Source: Hedera helix (taxonomy: Eukaryota > Streptophyta > Magnoliopsida > Apiales > Araliaceae). Taken from it: a DNA stretch of 64,000 nt. The notes beneath the pieces are model-generated. The model was not told where the DNA came from and ran no database searches. It was given only the letters and a program-made list of their open reading frames with translations. The position numbers and the translations under genes were made by a program. Positions 1 through 13,200 of this stretch are shown piece after piece. Within the stretch, counting starts at the first letter, position 1, and each line of letters starts with the position of its first letter. Where the stretch lies: assembly GCA_947179155.2 (NCBI GenBank), contig OX359267.1, forward strand, positions 42,115,292-42,179,291, written 5' to 3'.

Positions 1-40
1 AGTCATTATGATTATAGTTTTGTCTTCCCATTCTAGCTCT

Positions 41-84
41 TTTGCCCTTTCTCGGTCAGCCTGAATAGGGTAACCTGCAAGGAA
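41..84 (-). other. possible exon of an unidentified gene at the window edge
   Basis: On the minus strand a good acceptor (CTTGCAG, boundary near 84) is followed by an open frame running towards base 1 that reads YPIQADRERAKELEWEDKT. The charged, helix-like composition resembles coding sequence, but I do not recognise the protein and the rest lies outside the window. It could be chance. Confidence 0.2.
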
Positions 85-628
85 AAGAACAGAAGAAAAA
101 AATAAATTAAAATAGAAGTTGAAAATTACAATTTTGGGAGCAAAAATTACAAATGATTTTGTTCACACACTCAAAATGGCAGGGAATGGAGTTTATGGAA
201 AACTACATTATATTTCTTTCAGAAGGGATGAAAGACTAGGATTTCCCCAGAGTTCACCCATTTTATTTTTATTTACTAGTCACAGCAAAACACGCTTAAC
301 TTCATAAATCTAATGGGATTCTGTGCAGCTCTAGTGTTAGTATGATAGCACTCGGGACATCTACAATATCGCGAAACTTTATATTGAAGTCAACCAAATT
401 CAAATCTTGTACTTATTGAAGTCAACCAAATTCAAATCTTGTACTTATTTAATCATTAGAGTTGGGCAACCATCCGTCGCCAACATTATCCCGCTAAAAT
501 CTAGACATGCTAAATGAATGAAAAAATATTCATTTTGTCTTGATTGGGTTATGGTTCCATAAAAAAGGCTAAAAATCCATCAAGAAACTTCATTTTTCTT
601 CCAAGAAAAATTGAACCAAACGATGAAC

Positions 629-3600
629 TCACCCCAACTTGAGGGATGTATCCGAGTTTTCATAATATTGTGGAGGGCCAGTAGAGTTACAGATTGCAAT
701 ACTCACAAAACTTAGTCCCACGTCGCTCTTTAGCAAAATCCAACTCTTTTCTTAGGTTATAAATAGAATACTAACTTTTTTGTTTTATTTCACCAACTTA
801 AGGATCTCCAAATTTTAGTAAGGACCTTGTTGTGTGAGATTTTTTATAAAAATACCTCTTTGGTTAAATTTTGTCATTGAGGATGTAGACATTCTACCGA
901 ACTAGTAATTTTCGGGTATGTTTCTTATTAAAGTTTTCTGCATTGTCATTTTTATTTTAAATATTATATTTAGTTTGTTAGTTGATATTTTAATATATTT
1001 TGTTAGTAATTAATATTTTTGCATTGTTATTATTTTTGTACATTTAATTATTATTTTGTATTTAGATTATTAGTTACTAGTTTTGGATTAGTATTATTGG
1101 CTTTAATTATTGTTTTGTATTTAGATTATTAGTTAAGAGTTTTAGATTAACATTATTGGCTTTAATTATTATTGTTATTTAGATTATTATTTTGGCATAA
1201 TAGTAATATTTGTTTGAAAAATAATTAAATATTGAAAGATTTTTTTTGTAAATATACTTATAGTTATTTTGAAAAATAAATAAGAAAACTGTTAAATAAT
1301 AGAATTTGTCCTAATGACATTTATTTGTTCTAAATTTATATTTAGGAATCATTCGACTATTAATTTTGTGTTTAGTAATATCGAGGTAAATGACTTTCTG
1401 AACTATTTAATATTTTAAAATTATTGTTTATAATTATATATGCTTAAGTAATTATTCGGATGCCTAAATGTATTATTTCAAAAATTATTATACTTTATTT
1501 AAGACTTTCATTTGAATGAAAATGTCACACTTGTATTTTGTTAAAAACTCAAATCAAATATCAAAATAGAATTTTGATTTAGAAAATAAGATTATGTGAT
1601 TTTGAACTGTGAAATAAGTATATTTTTGAATATTGAAAATATTGAGAAATTATTTTTAGAAACCTCAGTCCGACTATGTATAAAATCTATTAGTGTTTAC
1701 GCTAGTTCTGAAATAATTTAGGACCTACTAAGGCGCACACCTTTAGATACCTTCAGGGGGGCACTCTTCGGGATGCGTGCATGATAAGATACCTTAGTAG
1801 GGGGCATATCATTGACATTATCGAATATAAGGGTCGTGTTACAGAGTTGCTGTAATCTTAGTCACAAGGGTTGTAGATTAAAAGATATATCAAATATATT
1901 GAACATATCAAAATCGTTTATTGAACATATTGAAATTGTTTTTGAATTGTGTTTTATGATTATTGATTTTGGTTTTGAATATATATATCGACTATTATTA
2001 TCGAACAAGAAAAGATTATTTTCAACAAATATGCTTATTATTGTTATTGAAAAAAAAATTATTTCAAAAAAGTGTTTTGCAAACTATATTTGATCCACAT
2101 AAATAATAAAGATTGTCACTTGTTGAGTTTTACCACTCACCTTTATATTAATTTTTATATAATACATTGTTAAGAGCCGAGCACTGTGGATACTTTTGTG
2201 GATGACTGAAGTTCTTTTTTGTTTAAGACGTTTATTAGTATTTTGATAAGATTTTTGTTTAATGGAGCCATGTCTCCAAAGTTATGTTTTCGGTATTTAG
2301 TTATTGAACCTTAGTGTAATTTTGACAATGAAAGACTGTTTGATTTCAAGTTAGTTTCATTATTGTTGAGTTATTTTGTTTGGGCGACGCTATTGATATT
2401 GTTGCCTTGCGAGCTTTGGGCTTGCAACGTGTGACACTTTGGACATATAGCGAGTTCGCGGTGTTACACAGATATTGGTGACAGATTTAAATGATTGGCC
2501 TTCCTCGCAGATCATGTTCTCTGAATCAATAGGAATTAGCTTTCCACCATTAGATATCTCCATTACCTTAAAGAAAATTAACATGACAATTTCCATTAAT
2601 ATAGGTGGAAAGCAAAGCAAATCTAAAAATTATACATGAGAGGAAGAGGGAGAAAATTAATCTTAATATAGAGACAGTGGTAACTGTTAACTCGTACTTG
2701 CTGTCTTAATCGCTCATTCTCTTCCCTTAGTTGCATGCCCTGCATTCAACAGAAAACAACAAATTTATAAAGTTTAAGTCATTTTAGCTAATCAAAACTA
2801 TTTAACAGATAAAAAAAATTTGTAAGAAAAATGTTTTTGAGCTATCAATAAAATAGTGTTCCAACTTCCAACATTAATTACAACACATGTAAATGATGTA
2901 TATTATGTAAAATAAAGATGGCGACTAATGTTCTCTATAAAATGTTCTACACCATAAAATTAATAAAAGCCGTTTGTTTTCATGTTAACACTAAAGAGTG
3001 AAGTGTTTCACTCGTCAAGTTTTGTTTCTAACCTCTTGTTTCACTGGTTTGCCCGATGTTGCCACATGCCACGCGGCTTCATATCATCTTAGCTTTGACT
3101 GTGTGTTGTTATCAGGTACTCACCTAATAATCTTGGTCACCATTTTTAATGATTCGGGTCTTTTTGTTTTGTTTCTATATTTCTCCCATCTTTTACTATT
3201 TATGTATATGTGTCTCTAAATATGAGAATTTTATTGTCTGGGTTATCAATGGCTTCTTTCCTCAATTTCAGCTACATCCTTTTTTTTTCTATCTGATGGT
3301 TCATGTAAATAAATTCTCATAAATTTCATCACAATTCACAGATATGGTGATGCCTAATTTCAAAAGTTGTTAGATCTTAAATGGTCTTTGGATTTTAATA
3401 AATGGAACCATGTTTTGAATCTTTTCAGCTTTTAACTATTCACATGAAGTTGGAATTTTATTTTAATTTATATTTGGGTTTTGCATGGAAAACCAGGATC
3501 AAGATATGTTAGTTGACAAATTAAATGTTTTATGGGTGGGATTCCTAAATTAGGATTGATGAATGGTCCTTATTAGTTTTGCGTGTTGATGATTTTTTTC

Positions 3601-4640
3601 CTTATTTTAGTTGGTGTTGATCTAGAAAACTTAAACAATATGGTCATTTACTACTTTAATGAGTAGATATGCAAAGTAGATCTTTGTTGAGGGAAGAATA
3701 AAATTAAGTATATGTCTGCTCTTTTAATTTTATGTAATTGTTTTCGCCAATATATATGGATTGGTATGGTGCCTAATATGTCTCCTGATTTTTTTCCCCC
3801 TAAAAAACTTCATTTTAATTGACGGATAAATTGGTGCAGACCTTGATGAAATTCGTCATTTTGAGCTAAATAGAAGTGTGTGTTAGCGTGTTTTTCAGGA
3901 AAATGATTTTTTGTTCAAACAAATCTTTTGGTAAATTATGGAACTACTCAAGGTCCTCACTCCTCAAACACAAATGGTTGTTATCATGTACATTACTCAT
4001 GTTCTAAATGATATTATGGACTCCATTGTGTTTCTTTCTAATTTTTTTACTGATATATTTTGACCCTCTCTAAAAACGTTTTGGTATATACACCTATCAT
4101 CTTAACCAATATAATTTAGGAACATTTACCTCAGTTGATGGATTCTCTTTGCCACTTCCTTTCTTAATTTGGAGTGGTTGCTGTTCTCTACTAGCTGCAT
4201 TACCATGTTCTCATTCTTTTAGTGGAGCCAATAAAATACGTATATAGAAAATCCAGTTTACAGAATTTTCGCAACTAAATCATATAGTAAAAGTTTCTTA
4301 GATCCCTTAGTGTTGCAGAAAGAAGAATCTGTCAATTCTCATCCCCAGCCCATAAAAACAACTGAAAGAGGGCCCTAATCTACTTGCTACATCACAACTT
4401 TCACCTGATCTTCATGGGAACCCACAATGATTAAACCTTCTTATGGTGGGATTTAAGGGTAGAATATGGCTACAAAGTACCTTAAGTAGTTCGCAAATTT
4501 AACACCTTTTACCCAGCTTAAAAAAAATTAACGAAGTTAAAAAATATCAAGAAATGCTCACCTGCAGCTCAAGGGATGGTTGTTCCATCTTTTCAAGATT
4601 CTTCGAGTGCAAACTATGCCTTTCAAGTATTCCATCAATA
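629..4640 (-). pseudogene. SVP-like: SVP/AGL24-like MADS-box gene relic, exons missing and last exon split by a solo LTR
   Basis: SVP-type proteins are MIKC MADS-box transcription factors that control flowering time and meristem identity. Recognisable exons on the minus strand: exon 2, about 4562..4640 (HSLHSKNLEKMEQPSLELQ); exon 3, 4130..4194 (65 bp, starts LVENSNHSKLRKE); a K-box end exon, 2698..2739 (42 bp, GMQLREENERLRQQ); and the last exon, 2566..2469 continued at 689..629 (starts VMEISNGGK, contains CEEGQSFKSVTNIC, ends NSDTSLKLG-stop). The last exon is interrupted after the codons for VTNI by the solo LTR at 695..2468. Removing it with one copy of its 5-bp duplication restores a continuous 159-bp frame. 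Exon lengths and splice phases match the SVP family. Exon 1 (the DNA-binding MADS domain) and the two central K-box exons are not in the expected intervals, and exon 2 has lost its AG acceptor. A non-functional relic is the best reading; a chimeric transcript using an upstream exon is possible. Confidence 0.85.
695..2468 (+). mobile_element. solo LTR (1,774 bp) in the last exon of the SVP-like gene
   Basis: The segment begins TGCAATACTC and ends CGGTGTTACA (TG..CA), and is flanked by identical 5-bp direct repeats CAGAT at 690..694 and 2469..2473. The pre-insertion sequence rebuilds an SVP exon exactly, which fixes both borders independently of the termini. A TATA-like TTATAAATA about 65 bp from the left end, and the motif CTTGTTGAGTTTTACCACTC near 2121, are typical of plant Ty3/gypsy LTRs and suggest plus orientation, antisense to the gene. 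No gag or pol sequence is present, so it is a solo LTR left by recombination between two LTRs. Open frames inside it, such as 1812..2093, are not genes. Confidence 0.9.
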
Positions 4641-5067
4641 TCGCATAAAACAGAAATAGGTCCCAAATATAATGGTAAAATAATATAAACTAATTAAGTT
4701 TTTTCTTTTACTTCAAAAACATTGTGTTAGGAGCATTCTTTAGTTAAAAATAGAGTAATTATTCAGTGGTTCTGGAATATCTTTCACGTAATGTTTAACA
4801 CTATTCATGTGTTACCATATGAGTATTTAAAATGAAATAATTTACTTTAAATATTCATATGACACCACGTGACAGATACCCCAAGAATATCTAATAATTT
4901 TTTTGGAAGATGGTATATGTGTCTCACACATATGTTTAACCGAACTGTTGGCATATGTAGGTTATTATGTTTTTATTGAATAACCAATCAACACTAAATT
5001 ATTAAAATGTATATACACAGGAAGAGTTGTTTATGTGTAATTGCATAAAGAAAATAGCGAGATGCAG

Positions 5068-5394
5068 TTAAGAGAGAGAAAATGCCAGATTATGATACTT
5101 GGCGAGCTTGGCCATGGTGGTGCTTTCTCCATCGGGGATGATGAGGGAGGGGACATTCTGTAGTTGTTTTGACTTCTTTATCTCTACTCCTTTCACCCAT
5201 TTTCTTCTTAGCGCTGCCATTAACACACCACAAAACACACACACAAGTTCTTTACACGTAATAAATTGAAAGAAAATCACATGAATATACACACACAATT
5301 TTTTTATGTCTGAAATTACTTGGTTGCTACGAGAATAAACCAAATAATTATCTATTTCGATAAACCCAATACAGATGAAATTAGAGCATTCCAA
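5068..5394 (-). other. unidentified open frame, possible short exon upstream of the SVP relic
   Basis: The frame contains a methionine at 5220 beginning MAALRRKWVKGVEIKKSKQ and has a possible donor (CAA|GTATCA) near 5096. It is not a MADS domain and I recognise no family. It lies where exon 1 of the SVP-like gene would be expected, so it could act as a replacement first exon, but nothing in the sequence proves transcription. The frame upstream of this Met looks non-coding. Confidence 0.2.
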
Positions 5395-7100
5395 AACAAA
5401 AAAAGAAGAAGATAAACATCAACTAGCAAAAAAAAACACAAACATCATAAAACCTGAACACCAAAGAAGAAGTCGCTAACGAAGACGATGGTGCGATGAA
5501 GGTTGACGGCGAAGACGAAGATGAAAGTTGTCGGCAAAGAAGTTAAAAGTCGCCGATGATGGAGGATAATCCTAATTCTTCAATCGATTTCTGTTTTGGG
5601 AGAGAAGAGTCTGGTCGTAATTCTTCGATCCACTTTTGATTTGGGGAAGAAGAAATTGTCATGAACCTTGTTTTTTTGAAGAAAAAAAAAACCTGCAAAA
5701 ACAGCGTCGTTTTGGCAGTGCCGTGTATATTTCCAAACTGCACGGTTGTGCTGCTCCATTAATCCATATATATATATATATATATATATATCATGATTGT
5801 TAACTAATTCTTATTTATCCTTTTTAATTATTTTGAGTTGTTTCAGCAATAACAACAGTTGATCTAATTACACAATTTACTCTTTCACTGGTACAAGGTT
5901 TTGATATTCGACTAAGATTTAATTTTTTAAAGAGAATAAATTATATACGGGTGACATATAAAATTATAATTTTACACCATTTAATAATAATATGCTATTT
6001 AGGGCATTTATGAAAAAATTAAGGGATTTTGAATTAAATATAGTTAGTTAAACAGTTTTACCATATTAAATAATAAATATAAAATGTGTCAATACAGTTT
6101 AATTTTTATTATTTTCTTCTGAATTCCTTACACGTCTTGTTATTATTAAAGGGTGTAAAACTTTAATTTTGCAAATTATTCTTAAATAATTTATTCTCTT
6201 TTCTAAATAGTAAACATGGTTGTAATTACAAATTACATAATGCAATATTAGTACATAAATTTTATTAAAATATTATATTTTAATTGGGATGAGTCATTTC
6301 ATATCATCTCTCATAAAATGAAATTCATAAATTTAAAAGGATGAGAATGATCCATTTTATTTCAATAAAGCAATCAAATACAATTTTTTTTATTTGATAA
6401 AAATAAATTATTTTATTCTTATTTTCATTTATATGATCTAAACGTAACATTTGGGAGAAATTATTTAATAGTTTTGAAATACTGTCACGTAGTATTTTAG
6501 ACCATTAATATGCTTCAATTTCAATATATATAGTAAATTCTTTTACTATACATACTAAAATAATAATATGTGAATAATTCTGAAATATCACGTAACTATA
6601 TTCTAAGATGATAAAATAAATTTTCAGCATTAGGATAGCGTGTGAAAAGATAAAAAGGAGGAGCCTTTATCACCTTTGATCTTTTACTCTGGTTAATTAG
6701 TCAAACTTTATTACCAGTTTTTGTTTTATTTTATTTTTTACAGTGAAACTTAATAAACTCACCCAAATCTAGAATTAAATTACAGATTTGATCCACTACC
6801 GGTCCCACATAAACTGAATAGCCAGCTCAGCAAAACAAAAGCTTAAATAAAACAAACAGTCCACACGCGATGCCTTGTCCGAAAACTTTCCCCCCAAACC
6901 AGCCCAAAAAAATACTCATGAGAGTGAGTTGTCAAGTAACGAGAAGCGCATATCTTGAATTCATGTGTAATGATAAAAGGTGAGCCGATTCTTCTTGTAC
7001 ATTCACGAGTTCACCCGACAAAATACGCCGTCGTTTACCTCTTCCCCCATCCACATAATAATCCAGTGAGCACAAATTGAGTGAAAACCAAAGCTAGATA
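5395..7100. other. intergenic region upstream of the kinesin gene
   Basis: No gene is recognisable. It holds a (TA)n microsatellite at about 5766..5791 and short imperfect repeats at 5570-5645 (around AATTCTTC). At about 6285..6455 there is a fragment of the MITE-like sequence also seen near 46.85 kb, with shared stretches such as ATCAAATACAATTTTTT and GATCTAAACGTAAC. The last several hundred bases should hold the kinesin promoter, but no element can be assigned with confidence. Confidence 0.5.
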
Positions 7101-7244
7101 GAGCAGAGAGATGAGAGAGAGAGAGAGAGGGGGAAGGGGCTTCCGTTTTACACTCGAAGTTCTTCTCATCTCCACTACTACTCCATCCCCATTTTGATCG
7201 AAACGCTAGGGTTTGCTTATTTATTTGTTGTTTGGAGAGAGAAA
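7101..7244 (+). promoter_or_regulatory. probable 5' UTR of the kinesin gene with a GA tract
   Basis: Directly upstream of the ATG at 7245 lies a purine tract of repeated GA (about 7101..7138) followed by CT-rich sequence. GA/CT tracts are common in plant core promoters and leaders. The transcription start was not determined. Confidence 0.4.
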
Positions 7245-10200
7245 ATGTCGGACCAGAAGAACAGGTGGAACTGGGAGGTTTCTGGTTTCGAACCAAGGAA
7301 ATCGGTAGAGTCAGATGATCACAAGCCTGCACCTTTGGTTCGAAGGTATTCGATCTCTGCTGCTTCTGTTCTTCCTCATTCTGAAATCTCGAAGCAGAAA
7401 GTTTTGACCACAAAGCTTAATAAATTGAAGGACAAGGTCCTGGTATATATCTTTCTCTCTCCTTACCAAGCATTTTGCGGATATTGCTATTGTTATACAC
7501 ACTGTAATTTTGTTGTTTGACCATGGATTATATATTACTAGTTTTTAAGTTTTTTACTTTCTTTAATTCAATTAATTTCATATGCCTCAATTAATTGATA
7601 GGTAAACTTAGTGAGATACTAATGTAACGCAATAATTTACTATTGACGGATTGATGATTTATTACATGCCATGTATATTGAAGTTATCTTTAGTTAGCGG
7701 GGCGCTTTTGTACTAAAGCTTACATAGCAAGGAATACAGCTAAGAAGATTGTAATGCAGCTAGTAAATTTGCCCTATTATTATTTTTTAGAAGATCCTAC
7801 ACAGTACACAATATTTGTAGCTGAATTGCTATCTTTCCAACTATGAACCTAATTGTACATAAGTTTTACTTTCTTTGGTAGTAAACCTATCATACAATAC
7901 ATAATACTTATTTATATCCTCGTCTAGGGTTGAAATTTACCGTACCGGCCCGAACCGTGCTGTACCGAATACCAATTTTGCTCAAAAGAAGATATCGAAA
8001 CTGGTATTGATTAAACCGGTTTCCCGTACTGGTGCACCGGTTTGGTGCTGGGATGGTATCGGTAAACACCAATTTTATCGGTACCACTGTCTCAACCCTC
8101 CCACAATAATATCTATGTTACCACTGCCAAACAAAGCCTTGTAAATGTTCCTATTCAACCCAAAGAAAGACCCATAAACACCAATCTCAGGCCACCCCTT
8201 TAACCCAGAAATTCAACCTCTTTATACTCACAAAATCAGCTTCAACAAAATTAAAACTCTATACACCCAAAATTCACCCAAAGTTAGAAACAACCGCAAG
8301 CAATTATCATATCACCGACCACACCTAGCTCAAACAAATACAATCATCTTAAGCCTCTGCAAATTTATCACATCAAAACCCACAAAGATGAGACTTAAGA
8401 AATTGGGAAAGAGAAATTCGAAGCATGTAGCCAATATTTTTTTCAAAGAATTTTAAAGGCAGAGATTGCAATTAGAGATGGGAGACAGAGATATTGGAAG
8501 AGATGAAAGATGGAGAGACAAGATCTATCGCATATGAGATGAGTGAGAGGAGTATATGATGTTGTGATGTGCTGTCGTGAGGGATAGGGAGTCTATGATG
8601 TGGTGAGGAGAGGTAGGGTGCATGGGAGAGTTAGGGAGTTTTTTTTTTTCTAGAGAACAAAATTGAGAGATGAAACATATTTTATGTATGAACATATATA
8701 CATACTATGAACGAAAATAAAGAACCAGTATATCTGGTCCGGTGCTAATTGCCGAAGGCAAAAAAAAAAAAAACTGTACCTATCCCGATTAAGCAGATAT
8801 TTTTACCCGTACTGAACTGGTTAATAAATTTACCCAACCTGCCGGTTTGGTATGCCTGATTCCTGTAAAAAACTGCTTGCACCTTATTCCTTTGCACACC
8901 CATACCTCTTCCAGTCCTATATATATATATATATATATATATATTACTAGAAGAGAAGACTTGGTTTACCTCATTTTCATGAGACATGCCTCATGATTTG
9001 TGTTTTGTGAATACATTGGTAAAAAGAAAGACAAATAGTAGTTTGATTCAAGAAGCTGAAGTACTTAATACATTTATTTGACCACGTTCATTTAGCATCT
9101 GCATTTAAAGTGTGTCTTGGTACTTTTTTATGATTTGTTACCTCGATGGAATCAACTGCATTTTATTGGAAGCTTTCATATTAATTGAAGATTATTGTGA
9201 CAAGAGTGCTAGTGTGCCACTTATGACATATATAAGACATGCAAAAGCACTCGCAATAAATATAGGTATTAGATTCACTGACTATGAAGGACTTTTGATA
9301 AGGCATGCCAACCTGGTATATTCTTTCAGTTTTCTTTGTTTTTTCCCTTTTGTGGAAATATATTTTCATAACAGGAAGTAAATCTCGTACTATATTTTCA
9401 TTAGTAACTCAACCTATTTTATAAGGAAACTTTCTCATATCCGCCCTAAGACTCTCAGCTTGTCATTTGACTGGAATTTCCGAAGATGTAAGATGACCTT
9501 TTTTTGAAAAGAAAATTTGTAAGATGATTGTAAAGATCTGAAGTGATCTGTTGTTTCCTTTGAATAATTGCTTTCCCACTCATGCTACTAATAGATATGC
9601 TTTGAATCTCCTTCTATCCTGTCTCCTTGCTGATTATCTCCACCCTCACATCTAGAGCACGTCCACAAGAATTAGCATCTTATACATTTGTTTAAGTGCA
9701 TTGTCAGAAATCCTTTTTGCTAATCATGATCACTGATCATGAAAAACTTAAATTAATTTGTCATTGTCCTTTTTAGAGCCTTCAAAATTTTCTGTCAGCG
9801 CGGAGTATAAGAATTCCAGTGTGTCTTTGCTTATCCAGCTGCTTAATCCTTGAGTTAATTTGTATTAATACTAACATTTGTTTAACTGTGTTGTCTCATT
9901 TTTCACTGGAATACCTTATCATTCCCTCTTTCGAAGTGTATTGGAAAGAGAAGGTTCGCTCTAAGATCAAGGCTTTTGTATATACCACAGAGTTGCAGTG
10001 CTTGGTAGACTTGATACAAATGATTTGTGCAAGCAAAGTAGATGTTACGAAAAAAATGGAACATTGTCTTCACACCTTTGTGTTATGTATAAAGCTGAGT
10101 ACAGTTTTCGTTGTATTAGTCGCCAACGTTGACTTTTATTTTTGTACTTATACCGTATAATTCTCCGTATTATACCCATATTCTGCTACGTATTATACAC

Positions 10201-13200
10201 GTATTATAATCCGTATTCTTCTCCATATTTGTGAATAGTGATTTCTTATTTATACGTCCTATAAATGTTTGAGACTTAATACAACCCAATGTTTAGTTGA
10301 TTAATCATTTCTACATGATTCTTTTCATCAAAACTAGGTTTTCAAGTTAACCTTTATTTAATCTTTTAATATCATATATACTAGCCTCATACATATTCGG
10401 GATATCACAACACATATCTTCTATACTCATTCAATTTGATGAAATCATACACACTCAATCACATAACACATAGTTTAATTCGTAAACTTCATCTTTATTA
10501 ATCGTATTCGATTACATTCAAAGTCTTATAAAGATTCGGAACATTATAGAATCCCATATGACAAAGAAAAAGTAGAAAGACAAGAAGCAAAATAAATACA
10601 TTATTTTCCTGTATAAAGAATCCTTGGTTTCAGATGGTTGCTACACATAAGCTTATGTAGGAGTTCATTTTGTGCAATAGTTATTTCTTCTGTTTGACGT
10701 CATTTATATGATATATTTTGGCCAGCTTGCGAGGGAAGATTACTTTGAGTTGAGACAAGAAGCTAGTGATTTCCAAGAATACTCTAATGCAAAACTAGAT
10801 CGGGTGATGAGTTACCTACATGTTCTTGCTGAGAAGACTCATAAGCTAGGTATGGACTAAGTTGGATACACTGCCAAAAATATGAACTTGGATGAGTAAT
10901 GTTCCATTTAATTGCTTTATTTTTTATCAGTTACAACTGGGAGTTTCATATTGGCTACTCTTCTTTTGCCTAATCAAAATACTTAGGCATGTGCAGTGTG
11001 AATAAGTGTCATACTTTTCTGAGCTTTTGCTCGAGAGCCTCAAGTTGTGTATCCGTGCAATTATTGGTAGCAAAACTGAGTATTTTTTTTGCTTATAATG
11101 TGTTGTATGGGTAGTTGCTTTGAATTCATTTTAGAATCTCTCTTAGTTGCAATAGAAACTAATAAATCAAGTTCCTTTTATTCTCTGTCATAGTTGTTTC
11201 TTGATTTTTTTTGCTGTTTGCTATGAAATTTTTCTTTGTTGTGGCCATACAAAATATGTAATTAATTTTCTTTTTTGGGGCATTGTCGCTTGATGTATCT
11301 GTTTATTCTTGATAATTTTATCCTTGCTTAGTCATGTTAAGAGATATATTAAAACAATATATTAATGCGTTAATTTCAGATCAGGCTGCCCTTGAAACCG
11401 AAACTAGAATCTTGCCGCTGATAAATGAGAAGAAAAGGTTGTTTAACGAGTTATTGACTACCAAAGGTACTTGTGATATCTCCTACTGTATCCATTCAAT
11501 CAACACACAACTTCTTTCTCTCTCATGTGAGCACCCTCATGTAGAGAGAGACAAATGCTCTCCTGACCATGCTCATACACCACACACTCTAAATATATCA
11601 CTCATCATCTTTTCCTTTCCCCTGCCAAAATTCCCAAATTCCCTTTCATGAGGTTAAGGAAATGCATGATAATTTTTCTTTGATGACTGATGAAATTTTC
11701 AGGAAATATAAAAGTGTTTTGCCGAACAAGACCCCTCTTTGAAGACGAAGATCCATCTGTTGTTGAATTTCCCGACGATTTCACGATTCGCATCAGTACT
11801 AATGACGATAATGTCACCAATCCAAAGAAAGATTTTGAATTTGATAGGGTTTATGGACCTCATGTTGGACAAGGTGGTTGAATTATATGGGTTTATTTAT
11901 TTCTTATACACTGCTTATTTCTGATGGATTCTTCTACAATTGTTGTGCTATGTTAAACTTGATACTTTAGTCTGGTAGTTGTATGTTTTATGAAAAAATT
12001 ATATGACATAAAGTTTTATGCAGCTGAACTTTTCAGTGAGGTTCAGCCATTTGTGCAGTCGGCTTTGGATGGATATAATGTTTCTATCTTTGCTTATGGA
12101 CAAACCCATTCAGGAAAGACCCACACTATGGTTTGTCTCTTGCTCCCCCCTCCACCCCTCCACTCTGAGTATGCACGTGTTTATACATTTATTCTAACAC
12201 AGCTATACATGCAAGTTTACTAATATTTGTTATTCAAGCGTTTGTTTAGGACTCCTGAATTTACATTAAACCTTTTGTTGGTGAACAAAATTACCTATAA
12301 TGTTTTGTTAAAATATTTACTTGCTCAAAACTGTAAAGCAATATCACGTTGAATGTTATGAATTTCTCCACCTAGTCTGCCTAATGTTGTTAAGACTTGA
12401 AAAGCCTATTGTTTGAAACTCTTTTTAATGTAATATTACCACCTGCAGGAAGGATCTAGCCATGATCGTGGTTTATATGCTCGATGCTTTGAAGAGCTGT
12501 TTGATGTATCAAACTTAGATACAACTTCTGCTTCTCAATTTGATTTCTTTGTCAGTGTTTTTGAGCTTTATAATGAACAGGTTGTTTGACTTTTACGTCT
12601 TTCCATTCCCTCATCTAATTTGACTAATAATAACTACAATATATGAACTCTCTTTGATTTCTTTTACGCTAATATGAGTAGAAGATGATTTCAATTTTCT
12701 GATGACAAATGTCTTTCATGTTTTGTAGGTAAGGGATTTGCTTTCAGTATCTGAAAATAGTCAGCCAAAGGTTCGGTTGGGGTCACCAGATTCTTTTATT
12801 GATCTTTTGCACAAAAAGGTTGAGACTCCATTGGATTTCTCCAAAATTCTCAATATGGCGTTTCAGAATCGGGGAACTGATGTATTAAAGTTCAATGTTT
12901 CTCATCTGTATGGCCTTTGTTCTGCCCTTGATATATTCTATTTTATATGTGGCACATTCTGTCTTTGCTGTTTTAAGATTTTATTTCTTCGTTTAATCTG
13001 CCATTCTATCTGCTGAAACTATTTTGAATCACAATGAAGACTTTTTCCTTATTTAAGACAAAACTGATCTATAAAGTCTTTTATTATATAGTGCTACTAA
13101 AATTTGATTTTAGAAGATTGCTTGTTGCAACCCCAGGGAAGGAAGGTATCCCTTCTCTAGGGATGCATATCACATTGAATAACTTCCCCCCACTTCCTTG

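Noticed and set aside
1812..2093. 93-residue open frame
   Set aside because: It lies wholly inside the solo LTR 695-2468 and has a low-complexity composition.
7003..7502. Minus-strand frames overlapping kinesin exon 1
   Set aside because: The plus-strand frame matches the KAC N-terminus; the others are shadows.
9112..9381. 89-residue open frame in kinesin intron 1
   Set aside because: I considered an old gene or transposon exon but found no recognisable motif and no matching splice context.
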